Source: Lentisphaerota bacterium
GTDB lineage: Bacteria > Verrucomicrobiota > Lentisphaeria > Victivallales > Victivallaceae
Direction of reading: 5' to 3'
DNA: 53,392 bases
Assembly (NCBI GenBank): GCA_015061745.1
Contig: SUWB01000018.1
Coordinates: 1-53,392, forward strand
This document shows, in pieces, positions 17,099 to 26,278 of this stretch (its first letter is position 1; each line of letters opens with the position of its first letter). The notes beneath the pieces are model-generated. The model was given only the letters and a program-made list of their open reading frames with translations, made no database searches and was not told the DNA's origin. The position numbers were made by a program, and so were the translations under genes.

Positions 17099-17716
17099 TT
17101 GAATTATTCAAGAGTAAATTGTATATTGCTGCTGCTTTTTACCATCGTTTCTGCCGTTGACTGCTTTTCGGCGCAGCCTGATGCCCTTTGCCGTCTGCTT
17201 CAGAAATGGCCTTATGAGGTCGAGCAGGCCATTGCTGCCAATAAGGAACGGATCATTGTTGTCCGGGACTCGCTTGTGTGCGGTGAATATTATTGGAAAA
17301 CAGATGAATATCTGAAATCACCCTCAAAAGATAAACTGCAGCGGGCCGATTTTACTCAAATCTATAAGCTTTACAATCATACAGAGCGGATCATATTGGA
17401 AAAATTCCTGAAAAAATCTCCTTTCCGTTTGTGTTCCAAAGAAGAAACTTCAAAATTGACTGCGCTTCTCGATAGAGGCAAGTCACAGAAGAAGTATTGC
17501 GATGGCTCCATCTGGGAGCTGGACAAAGCAATTTATCTGGCCATTTTTTCGCAGGGAGGCTGTTTCTGTGAAATAGACTATATTTTTTTCATAGTTACCA
17601 ACAACTCAGCCGTTGTGGCAGATAAATATGGCGGTCCTCCCTCAAAAAAGGAGCTTCAGGCAACAGCCCGACGTATCCGGGAGATCTTCCAAAAGCGTAA
17701 GCCCTCTGTCAAATAG
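17099..17716 (+). CDS. Secreted protein of unknown function (TTG start)
   Basis: A 205-residue protein with an N-terminal signal peptide: a short basic start, a CILLLLFTIVSAV core and a likely signal peptidase I site near CFSA-Q. The rest is mixed and basic with six cysteines, two of them in GGCFCE. The start codon is TTG at 17099, with AAAAGGGA seven to eight bases upstream, and no ATG is available nearby. Not recognised as a known family. It lies 43 bases after the VanW gene and 23 bases before another unknown gene. Confidence 0.6.
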   Translation: MNYSRVNCILLLLFTIVSAVDCFSAQPDALCRLLQKWPYEVEQAIAANKERIIVVRDSLVCGEYYWKTDEYLKSPSKDKLQRADFTQIYKLYNHTERIILEKFLKKSPFRLCSKEETSKLTALLDRGKSQKKYCDGSIWELDKAIYLAIFSQGGCFCEIDYIFFIVTNNSAVVADKYGGPPSKKELQATARRIREIFQKRKPSVK

Positions 17717-17739
17717 AGCGTTTTTTAAGGAGAAATATT

Positions 17740-18213
17740 ATGGACAGACGCCAATACATATTGAGACGGTTGAAAAAAGAACTGTGTGCTCTGGGATATG
17801 AGGAAGAAAACTTATGCCGATTCGGGGACGAAGGCATCGGAGCCGTTTTTATGATGAATGAAGGAACAGAGGAATGTTATTCTGTGCAGCTGCGCTGGTT
17901 CTTTGATGATACGATTTACGAAAGAATCTTTTTTCAGGCAAGACGGGAAAACGAACAGGTTATTGAAGAAAACGAAACTGAGATCCTGCGTTTCTGCAAC
18001 GATTGGAATAAACAGGGCCTCCCCTGTTCAGCTGCTTACGACAAAGAATATGCCGGGCTGCACGTTTATTACACATTGCCCCTGGCCGAACGCATCAGTG
18101 ATATATTTCTGATGCTTCAGCTTTATCTGATGCCCGCCAGATGTGCCGAAGATTTTTTCAAAGAAACACAGCAGAAATTCAAATGGCAGCTGCGGAACAG
18201 GAAGGGGAAATAA
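17740..18213 (+). CDS. Hypothetical protein, YbjN/chaperone-like
   Basis: A 157-residue soluble, acidic α/β protein with AAGGAG before its ATG. The alternation of a short helix, β-strands (AVFMMNEG, YSVQLRWFF) and two C-terminal helices loosely resembles the YbjN/type III chaperone-like fold. The resemblance is weak and no catalytic motif is seen. It ends ten bases from a convergent MFS gene. Confidence 0.5.
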   Translation: MDRRQYILRRLKKELCALGYEEENLCRFGDEGIGAVFMMNEGTEECYSVQLRWFFDDTIYERIFFQARRENEQVIEENETEILRFCNDWNKQGLPCSAAYDKEYAGLHVYYTLPLAERISDIFLMLQLYLMPARCAEDFFKETQQKFKWQLRNRKGK

Positions 18214-18223
18214 AATACTCTTT

Positions 18224-19525
18224 TTATGCTTCTTTGATGTTTTTTTCAGAGTCGGCAAGGAGTTTGTTGAAGTAGAGTGAAGCACCGAAAAGAACTCCGA
18301 AAAAGGGGAGCGTCAGCAAAAAGTAGGTGTGAAGTCTTGCCGAAAGATCGGCAGCCCCGAAACAGCCTGCAAAGGTGTAAAGGGCTGAGCCCATAAGCAA
18401 GCCTGCGGATAATCCGCCGTTGAAACAAATACTGTATGCAGCCACAGTTGCTTTCAAATTTTTCTGACTGGTCAGTTTGCTTGAAGCGGAATATTCCCCC
18501 ACGTTCATCCAGCCGCCTGCGGGATTGGTGTTGCAATCCCAGCACAGCAAGGCAAAAACAGGCAGGACAAGCAAACTTTTCCAGCAGAGTCCGAAAAGGG
18601 TTGCACCCAGCAGCATTGCTCCTGAAAGGACAATGAAAAATCTGCCGTACCCCCAACGGTCCATCGCTTTCCCTGCTCCCGGCATCGTCACGGTCAGGAT
18701 CATTCCCAGGGCAATAGTGATACTCAGCAGAGTTGTCATACTGAAGCGGGCCACTTCAATAAAGTAAACGGTGATATAGGCTCCCATAAATCCGTTGACG
18801 AACCGGTGCAGAATATTGATGAGCAGAACCATACGGATCTTTTTATCCCGGTAGGGGGCGAGCATATTGATTTTTTCAGTTCCCTGCAAAACAGTCCGGG
18901 GCACTTTGACCCGTAAGAGACAGAAGATCGCCGGGAACTCAAAAGCCAGTGTCACCAGTTGGGAAATACCGAAGGCCAGAAAGAAATGGAAGTTGCTTAA
19001 ATGTTCCATTTTATCCAGCACCCAGGCAAAAGGCAGTCCCAGCAGATAGGTGGCCAGGGCAAAAAACATATTGATCATACCAATGGAATAGTTGTATTTT
19101 TCGGCAGGAATGACTTTGCGGTAAATGGTCATCAGCGTGTTGTTGGCAATGACTGCGAACATCATTCCTGCGGGCAGCAGGATAATGGTCCACCAGGTGA
19201 GGATCTTCCGGTCATCAGTCATCAGTGCCAGAAAGGGCAGCAGCCCCGGCAGCAGGACCCGTAAAAAGTAGCTGACAGCACAGATCTGCACCTCTTTCTG
19301 ACTTTTTCCCAGCAGCACTGCGATGAACTGATAGATTATGGCCGGCAGAAGAAACATTACACCTTTGATCGTGCCCAGCAGTTCCAGGTCAATATTCATC
19401 CGCAGCATCAGCTTGTCCATAAAGGTGAAACTGGAAACAATGGTTAATGCACATCCCAGAAAAAGGTTGTACATATAAAGATTCCACACAGGGGAATTGT
19501 TTTTGGGTAAAAGTTTTATAAACAT
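18224..19525 (-). CDS. MFS transporter
   Basis: A 433-residue integral membrane protein with about twelve hydrophobic segments, arranged as an MFS permease with a central basic loop near residues 205-225. It is a different subfamily from the MFS protein at 4720-5868. The ATG at 19525 lacks a good ribosome binding site. The ATG at codon 18 is an alternative. It reads leftward and is separated from the polysaccharide operon upstream by a strong hairpin, so it is probably its own unit. Substrate unknown. Confidence 0.72.
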   Translation of the reverse strand: MFIKLLPKNNSPVWNLYMYNLFLGCALTIVSSFTFMDKLMLRMNIDLELLGTIKGVMFLLPAIIYQFIAVLLGKSQKEVQICAVSYFLRVLLPGLLPFLALMTDDRKILTWWTIILLPAGMMFAVIANNTLMTIYRKVIPAEKYNYSIGMINMFFALATYLLGLPFAWVLDKMEHLSNFHFFLAFGISQLVTLAFEFPAIFCLLRVKVPRTVLQGTEKINMLAPYRDKKIRMVLLINILHRFVNGFMGAYITVYFIEVARFSMTTLLSITIALGMILTVTMPGAGKAMDRWGYGRFFIVLSGAMLLGATLFGLCWKSLLVLPVFALLCWDCNTNPAGGWMNVGEYSASSKLTSQKNLKATVAAYSICFNGGLSAGLLMGSALYTFAGCFGAADLSARLHTYFLLTLPFFGVLFGASLYFNKLLADSEKNIKEA

Positions 19526-19600
19526 TAGAGGCAGATTGCTGTTACATTATTTTTACTTGTCGACAGGGAAAATTTTTTCAATGGAATCAGGACGCAGCAG

Positions 19601-19638
19601 AAAAAGGCCCGCAAGAGTCCGGACTGCTTGCATTTTTT
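19601..19638 (-). terminator. Terminator of the polysaccharide operon
   Basis: The arms 19611-19620 and 19621-19631 form a ten-pair stem with one bulge. On the minus strand it is followed by GGGCC and a T-run (complement of 19601-19605). A T-run also follows on the plus strand (19633-19638), so it may work both ways. Confidence 0.7.
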
Positions 19639-19639
19639 A

Positions 19640-20836
19640 TCAAACTTCCAGTTCCACAGCATACATTTTTTCAAAGTTCTCAATAATGTACTTCATATCC
19701 TCGCGGGATTTGTATTTCATCAGCAGAACTCCCAGGGCTGTATTGGCTCCGGTAAAGGATTCCACCTGATCGCCAGGTTTTGCATAGATATATTTTTCGA
19801 TACACCGATTGGTCAATTCTTCACTCAGAACGATTTTTTTCAGCACGCCGGGCTGCCGGGAATGCAGGATCAGATGACTGAAAAATCCTTGTTGAGCAGT
19901 CCGCTGTTCAGGAACATCTTTGCCGCAGGCAACGGCCAGAGCGGCATCCAGAAAATTGAATCCGGCTGCATATTGGATGATACGGGGAGTAAAGTTTCCG
20001 CCGTTTCTTGCGCCGATGTCGATAATATAAGGTTTCCGGTTTTTTGCCGATATCCTCAATTCAACATTGAAGCCGCCGTTTTTGAAACCGACTTTTGAAA
20101 TAAAACGCTGGATCTCATCCAGACAATCCCGGACTTCTTCCTGGGAATGGGCTGTGGGATAAGCTGTTGAATAGGGCACCAGATTGTTGATTGCTTCATC
20201 AAAGTAGTGGTCGCCCAGGTATAAAAAGGTGACTTTGCCCTCTGAAACAAAAACGTCTCCGTGGAGCTGACGGCCGTGGGGAACGATATATTCCTCAATG
20301 ATACAGCGACCGCAGCGGGATTTGGACAGCGCAGTTTTCAGAGCTTCCGGCAGGGCGGATTTGTCTTTGATCACAGTACAGCCCTTGCTGCCGGAAGAAT
20401 CTACCGGTTTTATAATGACCGGGTAAAGAGTTTCCGGTATTTCAGGAACAGAAGCCGAATTTTTATCGTGTGAAATAAATTCAGGATGATTCAGATTGTT
20501 TTCACGCAGAAAATGACGGAAAAGATCTTTTTCGGACATCGTTTTTACAGTTTGATACGGATTGCCCGGCAAGTGGAGCTTTTCTGCCACAAACGCCGCT
20601 GTCGGAGCTGCCGGATCGGAGTTATAGGTCATAATCGCATCAATTTGCAATTTCTGCGCCAAATGCAGCACAGCTTCCAGATCAGTGGTACTGTCAAGAT
20701 GACTTTCATCTGCGATCTTATGTCCGGGAGCTTCCGGGATGTAATCGCAGGTAATGGTGTAAAATCCCAGTTCTTGAGCCCGGCGGATCAGAGGCAGGTG
20801 CATTTCCATAGCTCCGAGGATTAATATTTTTTTCAT
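19640..20836 (-). CDS. ATP-grasp enzyme of the polysaccharide cluster
   Basis: About 398 residues. The N-terminal Rossmann-like pre-ATP-grasp region (KKILILGAMEMHLPLIRRA) is followed by an ATP-grasp domain with PVIIKPVDSSGSKG (nucleotide-binding loop), IIEEYI and the metal-binding end IIDIGARNGG. The family resembles carbamoyl-phosphate-synthase-like and D-Ala-D-Ala-ligase-like carboxylate-amine ligases. It directly follows a sugar aminotransferase, so it may form an amide between an amino sugar and an amino or carboxylic acid. That role is inferred. Two starts are possible: ATG at 20848 has no ribosome binding site, and ATG at 20836 is preferred because GGA lies nine bases upstream. Confidence 0.75.
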   Translation of the reverse strand: MKKILILGAMEMHLPLIRRAQELGFYTITCDYIPEAPGHKIADESHLDSTTDLEAVLHLAQKLQIDAIMTYNSDPAAPTAAFVAEKLHLPGNPYQTVKTMSEKDLFRHFLRENNLNHPEFISHDKNSASVPEIPETLYPVIIKPVDSSGSKGCTVIKDKSALPEALKTALSKSRCGRCIIEEYIVPHGRQLHGDVFVSEGKVTFLYLGDHYFDEAINNLVPYSTAYPTAHSQEEVRDCLDEIQRFISKVGFKNGGFNVELRISAKNRKPYIIDIGARNGGNFTPRIIQYAAGFNFLDAALAVACGKDVPEQRTAQQGFFSHLILHSRQPGVLKKIVLSEELTNRCIEKYIYAKPGDQVESFTGANTALGVLLMKYKSREDMKYIIENFEKMYAVELEV

Positions 20837-20854
20837 CTTTGATTCCATATATGT

Positions 20855-21979
20855 TTACTTTGCAGAGCGCACTGTTTTGATGATATGCTGCAGTTCTGTT
20901 TCTGTGATTTCTGCGTACAGCGGCAGGCACAGGATCCCGGCAGCAACCTTTGTTGCTGTGGGCAGATTGGCGGGGGCCGCACTGGGCAGTCCCCGATAGG
21001 TGGGGAAATCGCTGTACAGAGGAAAGAAATAACGGCGGGAAAAGATGTTGTTCTGTTTCAACTTTTCGTACAGGGCATCCCTGCTCATACCGAACTTTTC
21101 TGCATCGATCAGAATTGGGAAATAAGCATAGTTGTGTTTTACTCCGGGCAAATCATAAAGCATACGGATGCCTGAAATATCTGCCAGTTCTTTGCGGTAC
21201 TTTTCCGCAGCTGCTTTCCGTTTGGCGATTTCACCGTCGACCCGTTCCAGCTGCAGAAGTCCGAATGCGGCACGGAATTCATCCATTTTTCCATTGCTTC
21301 CGGGAGCGACAACAGTCAACTCATCTGCAAAACCGAAGTTTTTTAAGAAGTCGATACGTTTTTTCAGAGATTCATCATTTGTGACAAGAGCTCCCCCCTC
21401 AAAGGTGTTGAAAACCTTGGTGGCGTGGAAACTCAGCATCGAAAGATCGCCCCAGCTGCAGACAGCTGTATTGTTTTTTCTGACACCGAAAACGTGGGCG
21501 GCATCGTAAAAAAGTTTCAAACCGTAGGTGTTGGCGATCTTTTGCAGCTTTTCGTGTTGACAGGGATTGCCGTAAACGTGGACTGGCATAATGGCTGTGG
21601 TCTTTGGGGTAATGAGGCTTTCAACTTTTTCCGGATCAAGAGTAAAGGTGTCGGGCTCAATGTCACAGAAAACAGGCGTACAGTTGTTCCAATGGATCGC
21701 GTGAGTGGTTGCCGCAAAGGTAAAGGGCGTTGTGATCACTTCGCCTGTGATCCGCAAGGCCTGCATACCGACTTGCAGGGCGATCATACCGTTGGTAAAA
21801 AGACTTACATATTTCACGCCCAGATATTCAGCAAGTTTCTGTTCAAATTCCTTATGAAATTCGCCGCAGTTGGTCAGCCATTTATTTTCCCAAATCTTTT
21901 CCAGATAAGGAATGAAATCCGCAAGCGGCGGCAAGGAGGGCTGAGTAACGAAAATCTTTTCAGAAATGTTTGACTTCAT
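20855..21979 (-). CDS. DegT/DnrJ/EryC1-family sugar aminotransferase
   Basis: A 374-residue PLP-dependent aminotransferase that converts a nucleotide-linked 4-keto- or 3-keto-6-deoxysugar into the amino sugar. Features are the N-terminal LTNCGEFHKEFE, the cofactor region FYDAAHVFG, the Schiff-base lysine in SFHATKVFNTFEGGA and a GKMDEF motif. These look like the VioA/FdtB/WecE group that makes dTDP-4-amino or 3-amino sugars. The start overlaps the end of the WecF-like gene by 20 bases. Genes for dTDP-glucose synthesis (rmlA, rmlB) are not in the window and must lie elsewhere. Confidence 0.88.
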   Translation of the reverse strand: MKSNISEKIFVTQPSLPPLADFIPYLEKIWENKWLTNCGEFHKEFEQKLAEYLGVKYVSLFTNGMIALQVGMQALRITGEVITTPFTFAATTHAIHWNNCTPVFCDIEPDTFTLDPEKVESLITPKTTAIMPVHVYGNPCQHEKLQKIANTYGLKLFYDAAHVFGVRKNNTAVCSWGDLSMLSFHATKVFNTFEGGALVTNDESLKKRIDFLKNFGFADELTVVAPGSNGKMDEFRAAFGLLQLERVDGEIAKRKAAAEKYRKELADISGIRMLYDLPGVKHNYAYFPILIDAEKFGMSRDALYEKLKQNNIFSRRYFFPLYSDFPTYRGLPSAAPANLPTATKVAAGILCLPLYAEITETELQHIIKTVRSAK

Positions 21980-23150
21980 TTTTAATGATCTCGTAATTTT
22001 TTTGAAATGTTTGTATCATAGCAGCAAAGTCGTAATCTGTCAGATGCTGTCTGTTGTTTTCAACTTCTTCTTTTGAGAGGGGAGTGCTCAACTCTTCTGC
22101 TGAAATTTCTTCTAATGAAAAAATCCTGACCCCTTTTTCCCGGAAAAAACGCCAGGTACAGGATTCCCGGGGAAGAAAAACCTTTTTCCCGAAAGCCAGC
22201 AACAGGTTTATATTTCCCAACGCTTGCTGACGGTAACTGTAAAATATGGCGGAATTACACGAATAGAGCAGATCCATATATTCCTGAAGCGGCATAAACT
22301 TTCTCAGTCCTTGCATATGGGGTCCGAAAAGTTCACATCCTTTCCTTTCAACAATATTGGCATATTCCTTATTCCCATAGCTCAAAGGCACGATGACATC
22401 GGCATTTTCAGGCAGCTTACCGCGGAGCAGTTCAAAAGCATCCAGATGATTCATTGCTGGTGCGGCGGCCTGTCCGACCAGCACATTACGCTTGTCTGTG
22501 GGGGCTCTTTGAACCCGGATATTGTCACATACCCATTGAGGCGGCGGGACTGTAAAACTCATAAATTCTGCTTTAAAAAAGGGATTCTTTTTCAAATCTT
22601 CAAATTCCGCAGGCAGCACGGTTGAACAGTAGTCGATCCTTGCCACAGCCTTTTCAAACTGTTTCCGGGACATAAAGAAACGTTCAGGCGACAGCAGCAG
22701 AAATCCGCACTGCATAATCAAATTTTTAAGAGCCTTTTTCAAAGAGAATCCCCGCTGTGCGTTCAAAGCAGCGGTCAACGGCGCAAAACGCCGGCAGGGA
22801 GCCAGATCGGAACTGTTTTTCCATATCTGGCTGTTTGAATAAATGTCATAGCCCCAGGAAGACCACCATACCTTTATCTGAGAAGGGATTTGAGGCAATA
22901 TTTTCAGATCAACAGCTTTCAGGCTGTGGATGAATAAAACATCATAATCAGCGGACAATAACCTTTTCCGGAATTTCCTTCTGCTTGTGAAAATCCTGAC
23001 TTTTTCGGCCAAGGGGCCTGTCAAATAGCGCACCGATTGGTGAAATTGATTGAAACAGATAAACTCGTGTTCACCTGTCCCGGTTTTTTCAATTATCTCA
23101 TAAATGCCGGCGATGAATTTTTCATCCAGTACGCAATGCAGAAACTTCAT
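21960..23150 (-). CDS. WecF-like 4-acetamido-4,6-dideoxygalactosyltransferase
   Basis: A 396-residue glycosyltransferase resembling GT56 (WecF, the dTDP-Fuc4NAc transferase of enterobacterial common antigen). Family-like features are the N-terminal FLHCVLDEKFI, the VGQAAAPAMNHLDAF block, VIVPLSYGNKEY and FMPLQEYMDLLYSC. Its neighbour is a sugar aminotransferase able to make a 4-amino-6-deoxy sugar donor, which supports the assignment. It overlaps the PssE-like gene by four bases. The acceptor is unknown. WecF uses lipid II of the ECA pathway, which need not be present here. Confidence 0.8.
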   Translation of the reverse strand: MKFLHCVLDEKFIAGIYEIIEKTGTGEHEFICFNQFHQSVRYLTGPLAEKVRIFTSRRKFRKRLLSADYDVLFIHSLKAVDLKILPQIPSQIKVWWSSWGYDIYSNSQIWKNSSDLAPCRRFAPLTAALNAQRGFSLKKALKNLIMQCGFLLLSPERFFMSRKQFEKAVARIDYCSTVLPAEFEDLKKNPFFKAEFMSFTVPPPQWVCDNIRVQRAPTDKRNVLVGQAAAPAMNHLDAFELLRGKLPENADVIVPLSYGNKEYANIVERKGCELFGPHMQGLRKFMPLQEYMDLLYSCNSAIFYSYRQQALGNINLLLAFGKKVFLPRESCTWRFFREKGVRIFSLEEISAEELSTPLSKEEVENNRQHLTDYDFAAMIQTFQKNYEIIKNEVKHF

Positions 23151-23626
23151 AAACTGTATCCCTTGCCGTTGTCGATGACCTTTATGATATTTTCTTGAAA
23201 CATCTGCAGTTTTTCAGTGCTGAAGGGATAGGGCTTGTGGGGGGTCATAACAAATTCAGCAGTCAGTTTTTCAAGATCAGGGAAATAGAGTACCCCATAT
23301 CTTTTGTGCAGTATCTCACAGGTTTCCAGCTGATGATTGTCATTATGTTCACCATATTCAGCCAAGCGCGGCACAACGACAAAGGGAACCCCCATAGAGA
23401 GCAATTCGCTTTGTACGCCCAAACCTGCGTGAGCGATCACAAGAGAAGCTTCGCGGAAATACTCTTTCAAAGAGGGGGCATAATCAAATGTCCTGCAATA
23501 CTTTGCGGTCTGGGGAGTTCTTCCCGTCTGAGCGATAATTTCCACTTGCGTTTCCTGTGCCAGTTTATCCAGATGAGCCAGCAGGCGCGGGAAAGGCTTG
23601 GCAGTTCCGAATGCTGCAAAAATCAC
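23147..23626 (-). CDS. PssE/Alg13-like glycosyltransferase catalytic subunit
   Basis: A 159-residue GT28 C-terminal-type domain. It begins with IFAAFGTAKPFPRLL and contains the donor-binding AHAGLGVQSELLSMGVPFVVVPR with its glycine-rich loop, then EHNDNHQLE. This is the catalytic half of a two-protein transferase (Cps14G, PssE, EpsF). The membrane-anchoring partner is the next gene upstream, joined by an ATGA overlap. The pair usually adds the second sugar onto a lipid-linked glycan primer. Confidence 0.82.
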   Translation of the reverse strand: MIFAAFGTAKPFPRLLAHLDKLAQETQVEIIAQTGRTPQTAKYCRTFDYAPSLKEYFREASLVIAHAGLGVQSELLSMGVPFVVVPRLAEYGEHNDNHQLETCEILHKRYGVLYFPDLEKLTAEFVMTPHKPYPFSTEKLQMFQENIIKVIDNGKGYSL

Positions 23627-24072
23627 AGTATACCCCCGATGTATTTGGCTTTTTTACCATAAATTTTAAGAGATTCCTCGTGCTGGACATAGAAATGATC
23701 CACCAGAGGATAACAGATCTTGGCCGCCATAGTCTTTGTGCGGTAACGGGAAGCGGTTTCAATGTGTATTGTTTTTCGGAACAGCAGTTTCCCTGCGATA
23801 ATGGCGGCGGTCCCGCATTCTGCTCCGGTCGAAATGACCCATTCAGGACGTTCTTTGCAGATGATATAGAGAGCTTTCAGCCAGGCAAGGAACATACGCA
23901 AAAGCTGAGAATTATACGGCCGTTTGTATGAATAGGTCTTGCAGGTCAATTTGGAAAGACGGGAAGATTCTTCGGAAAATACGATTTTCCGGGAGTCGTC
24001 GACTTTTTCAAAAAGCGTTAAGATTTGTGTCAAATGTCCGCCGCTTGTTCCGGACAGTAAAAGTTTTCCCAT
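23623..24072 (-). CDS. PssD/Alg14-like glycosyltransferase subunit
   Basis: A 149-residue protein starting GKLLLSGTSGGHLTQ, the nucleotide-sugar transferase partner motif, with VISTGAECGTAAIIAGKL and an ETASRYRTKT segment near the end. These fit Cps14F/PssD/Alg14, including the family length of about 150. An in-frame ATG at 24267 would add 65 residues that overlap the upstream gene. The ATG at 24072 is chosen because AGGGA lies just upstream. It works as a heterodimer with the following PssE-like protein. Confidence 0.83.
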   Translation of the reverse strand: MGKLLLSGTSGGHLTQILTLFEKVDDSRKIVFSEESSRLSKLTCKTYSYKRPYNSQLLRMFLAWLKALYIICKERPEWVISTGAECGTAAIIAGKLLFRKTIHIETASRYRTKTMAAKICYPLVDHFYVQHEESLKIYGKKAKYIGGIL

Positions 24073-24106
24073 TATTTTTTCCCTATATTTTGTGTGTACA
24101 CCGTAT

Positions 24107-25006
24107 TTAATCCAAAATAGAATATTTTTTACAAAATTCAAGAATATTTTTTTCACTCTGTCCCAAAGGCGGAGCGTCCTCAAAAATATTGTCGTAATGA
24201 TTATGGTAATCAGCCAGATAATCTGTGATTTCTTTTGAACATCTTGTTGCAGACAAAACTTCCGCATTGCCTTGCTTGATCAGGCAGAGGTGCGGCCGGG
24301 CAGCATTGTCATTGCTTGGACTCAGCCCGAGAGCGTTGGTCATCAGAGGCAGATTAAAAGAGATCTTTCTTGAAGTGAGATATGAAAGCGCATCATACAA
24401 AAACAATTTCAGGCACCGGAACCAAGACAGCTTTTTCCTAAAGGGCAGGCCGGAAACAGTTTTGTTCCGCAGCTCTATTTCGTCAATGACAGACAAGATG
24501 CCCTGTTCCGGTAAATATAAAAGAGAACCGTCCCCGATGAGAGTGCACTCCGGAGTCAGAAGTTTCTCAAGGGCATACCGGGTTTTTCCTGCTCCGGGAT
24601 GGGCAAAAAGAAATGTCGTTTCAACAGCATCACGATAGGCCGTGCCTAATGTGTAAAATCCTCCCCCGGCAACGGCCAGACGCCACAAAAGAGGCAGAAG
24701 AACGATCCTGAAAAAGAGAAATTGCCGGAAAATCAATCCATAAAAGCAAATTGCCTCGATTCTGCCTGAATCATTGTATCTGACGCACCCTTTCCACGGA
24801 ATACCTTTGTAAAAGTGCCACTTCTGATCTTTCAGCATTTTTCGTGCTTCACTTCCGCACCAGAGAGCTATGGAATCTTTTGCCGGGACAGCCACGGCAG
24901 AAGGGTGAAGTTTTTTCAGCAGATCCGGCAGGCACGGATCACCGCAGAAGTGAAAAGCAATGGTGCCGCCCAGAACAAAGGGATGTGTTTTTTCTGATTT
25001 TTTCAT
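24107..25006 (-). CDS. HprK-like P-loop protein in the polysaccharide cluster
   Basis: A 299-residue protein with an N-terminal region of unknown fold, a hydrophobic stretch around residues 100-125, and a P-loop HPGAGKTRYALEKLL followed by a GDGSLLYL strand-loop, as in HPr kinase/phosphorylase-related proteins. The paired acidic residues of true HprK are replaced by GDG. Proteins of this kind occur in exopolysaccharide and exosortase clusters, where their substrates are unknown. The ATG at 25006 overlaps the flippase stop as ATGA. A longer start at 25051 would lie inside that gene. Confidence 0.68.
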   Translation of the reverse strand: MKKSEKTHPFVLGGTIAFHFCGDPCLPDLLKKLHPSAVAVPAKDSIALWCGSEARKMLKDQKWHFYKGIPWKGCVRYNDSGRIEAICFYGLIFRQFLFFRIVLLPLLWRLAVAGGGFYTLGTAYRDAVETTFLFAHPGAGKTRYALEKLLTPECTLIGDGSLLYLPEQGILSVIDEIELRNKTVSGLPFRKKLSWFRCLKLFLYDALSYLTSRKISFNLPLMTNALGLSPSNDNAARPHLCLIKQGNAEVLSATRCSKEITDYLADYHNHYDNIFEDAPPLGQSEKNILEFCKKYSILD

Positions 25007-26253
25007 TGATGTTTCAATTTCTTTATGCTGTGTTCCAGTACAATGCAGCACAGCAGGGCAAATATGGCGTGAGTTGTCAGCATCGCCCAGGCGGCACCGC
25101 AGAAATCAAGATGTTTAATCAATATATAGTTCAGCACTATATTGCACACAAAAGTAATCAGAGAAATAACACTCATACTGCGGAGCTGTTTCAAACAGAT
25201 GATGATCTGCATCAAAAAGTTTCCCAATGTAAAAAATACAAGCCCCACACAGAGTATCGGTATGGCCGGAGCTGCGGCAATATAACGCACATCAAAAAGA
25301 AAACGGATCAGAAACTCCGATGTGAAGTAAAAGAATCCCCACACCGGAAGCAATGCTGCCAGGGCGATCAAAAGTGCATACCTGACAAATGCAAGAAGTT
25401 TTGTGTATTCTTTATTTTTGTTCAGTTCCACCGCAATCGGCAGAAAAACCGCAGGAAAAACCATCCCCGCTTGAACGATCTGCATAACAGGCAGAGCCGC
25501 ATTGTACAAGCCGACACTTTCGTGGGATTTCAGAGCACTGAGCATAACGGTGTCCAGATAATATCCTGCTGAAATAAGGGTGGTGCAGACTGCGATCACC
25601 CCGCCTGTGGTCAGCAGTTCCCTGCAAAGCCCCGGGTCGAATTCCATACACAGCCGTCCCAAACCGGTAAAGCGGGAATAAAACCACCCGCTTACCAGAC
25701 CAGCCAGAGTGGACGCAAAAAAGAAAAATGCCGCCCGGGACAAGGTGATTTTTGCATCCGGCAGCAGACATAAAAGTGTCAGGGCGGATATCAGTAAAGG
25801 GAACAATTGCTGGGTGGCGTATTTTTTTTGACCGTTCCACAATGCGTGCAAAGCCCCGAGAAGGGTTTTGCATACAAACAACCCGGAAAAGAGCACGATG
25901 ATACTGCGGCTCAGCTCACTGTATTGCCGGAAACACCAGAAAGCCGCAGCAACGGCACAGCAGAGTGAAAGTAAAACTTTTAACTGGAACACTCCGGTAA
26001 AGACTTTGTCGCGCCGCTTCGTGTCTTCGCCTGCTGCGGCTATCAGAAGCGTTCCTGTCCGGCCCAGCCCCAATTCCATAAAGCAGAAAATTATTGAATA
26101 AAGAGAAAAAACACCGTAAAAAATACCGTAGTCAGCAACAGACAGTTCCACGCTGAGCTGCCGTCGGATAAAGAAATTGGCAAGGCCGAAAAGTCCCGCC
26201 CCGAACAATGATATGACACTGCCGCGCATAAATGTTTTCAGATAATTATTCAT
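25003..26253 (-). CDS. Wzx-like polysaccharide flippase
   Basis: A 416-residue integral membrane protein with about twelve to fourteen hydrophobic segments. It begins LKTFMRGSVISLFGAGLFGLANFFIRR, as in polysaccharide transporters of the PST/MATE superfamily. It would move lipid-linked repeat units across the inner membrane. Its presence with glycosyltransferases suggests a Wzx/Wzy-type pathway. No Wzy polymerase is recognised, though the 536-residue membrane protein at 28232-29842 is the largest other membrane protein in the cluster. Confidence 0.82.
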   Translation of the reverse strand: MNNYLKTFMRGSVISLFGAGLFGLANFFIRRQLSVELSVADYGIFYGVFSLYSIIFCFMELGLGRTGTLLIAAAGEDTKRRDKVFTGVFQLKVLLSLCCAVAAAFWCFRQYSELSRSIIVLFSGLFVCKTLLGALHALWNGQKKYATQQLFPLLISALTLLCLLPDAKITLSRAAFFFFASTLAGLVSGWFYSRFTGLGRLCMEFDPGLCRELLTTGGVIAVCTTLISAGYYLDTVMLSALKSHESVGLYNAALPVMQIVQAGMVFPAVFLPIAVELNKNKEYTKLLAFVRYALLIALAALLPVWGFFYFTSEFLIRFLFDVRYIAAAPAIPILCVGLVFFTLGNFLMQIIICLKQLRSMSVISLITFVCNIVLNYILIKHLDFCGAAWAMLTTHAIFALLCCIVLEHSIKKLKHQ

Positions 26254-26278
26254 AACAGATATCAGCCGGAAGAACCTT

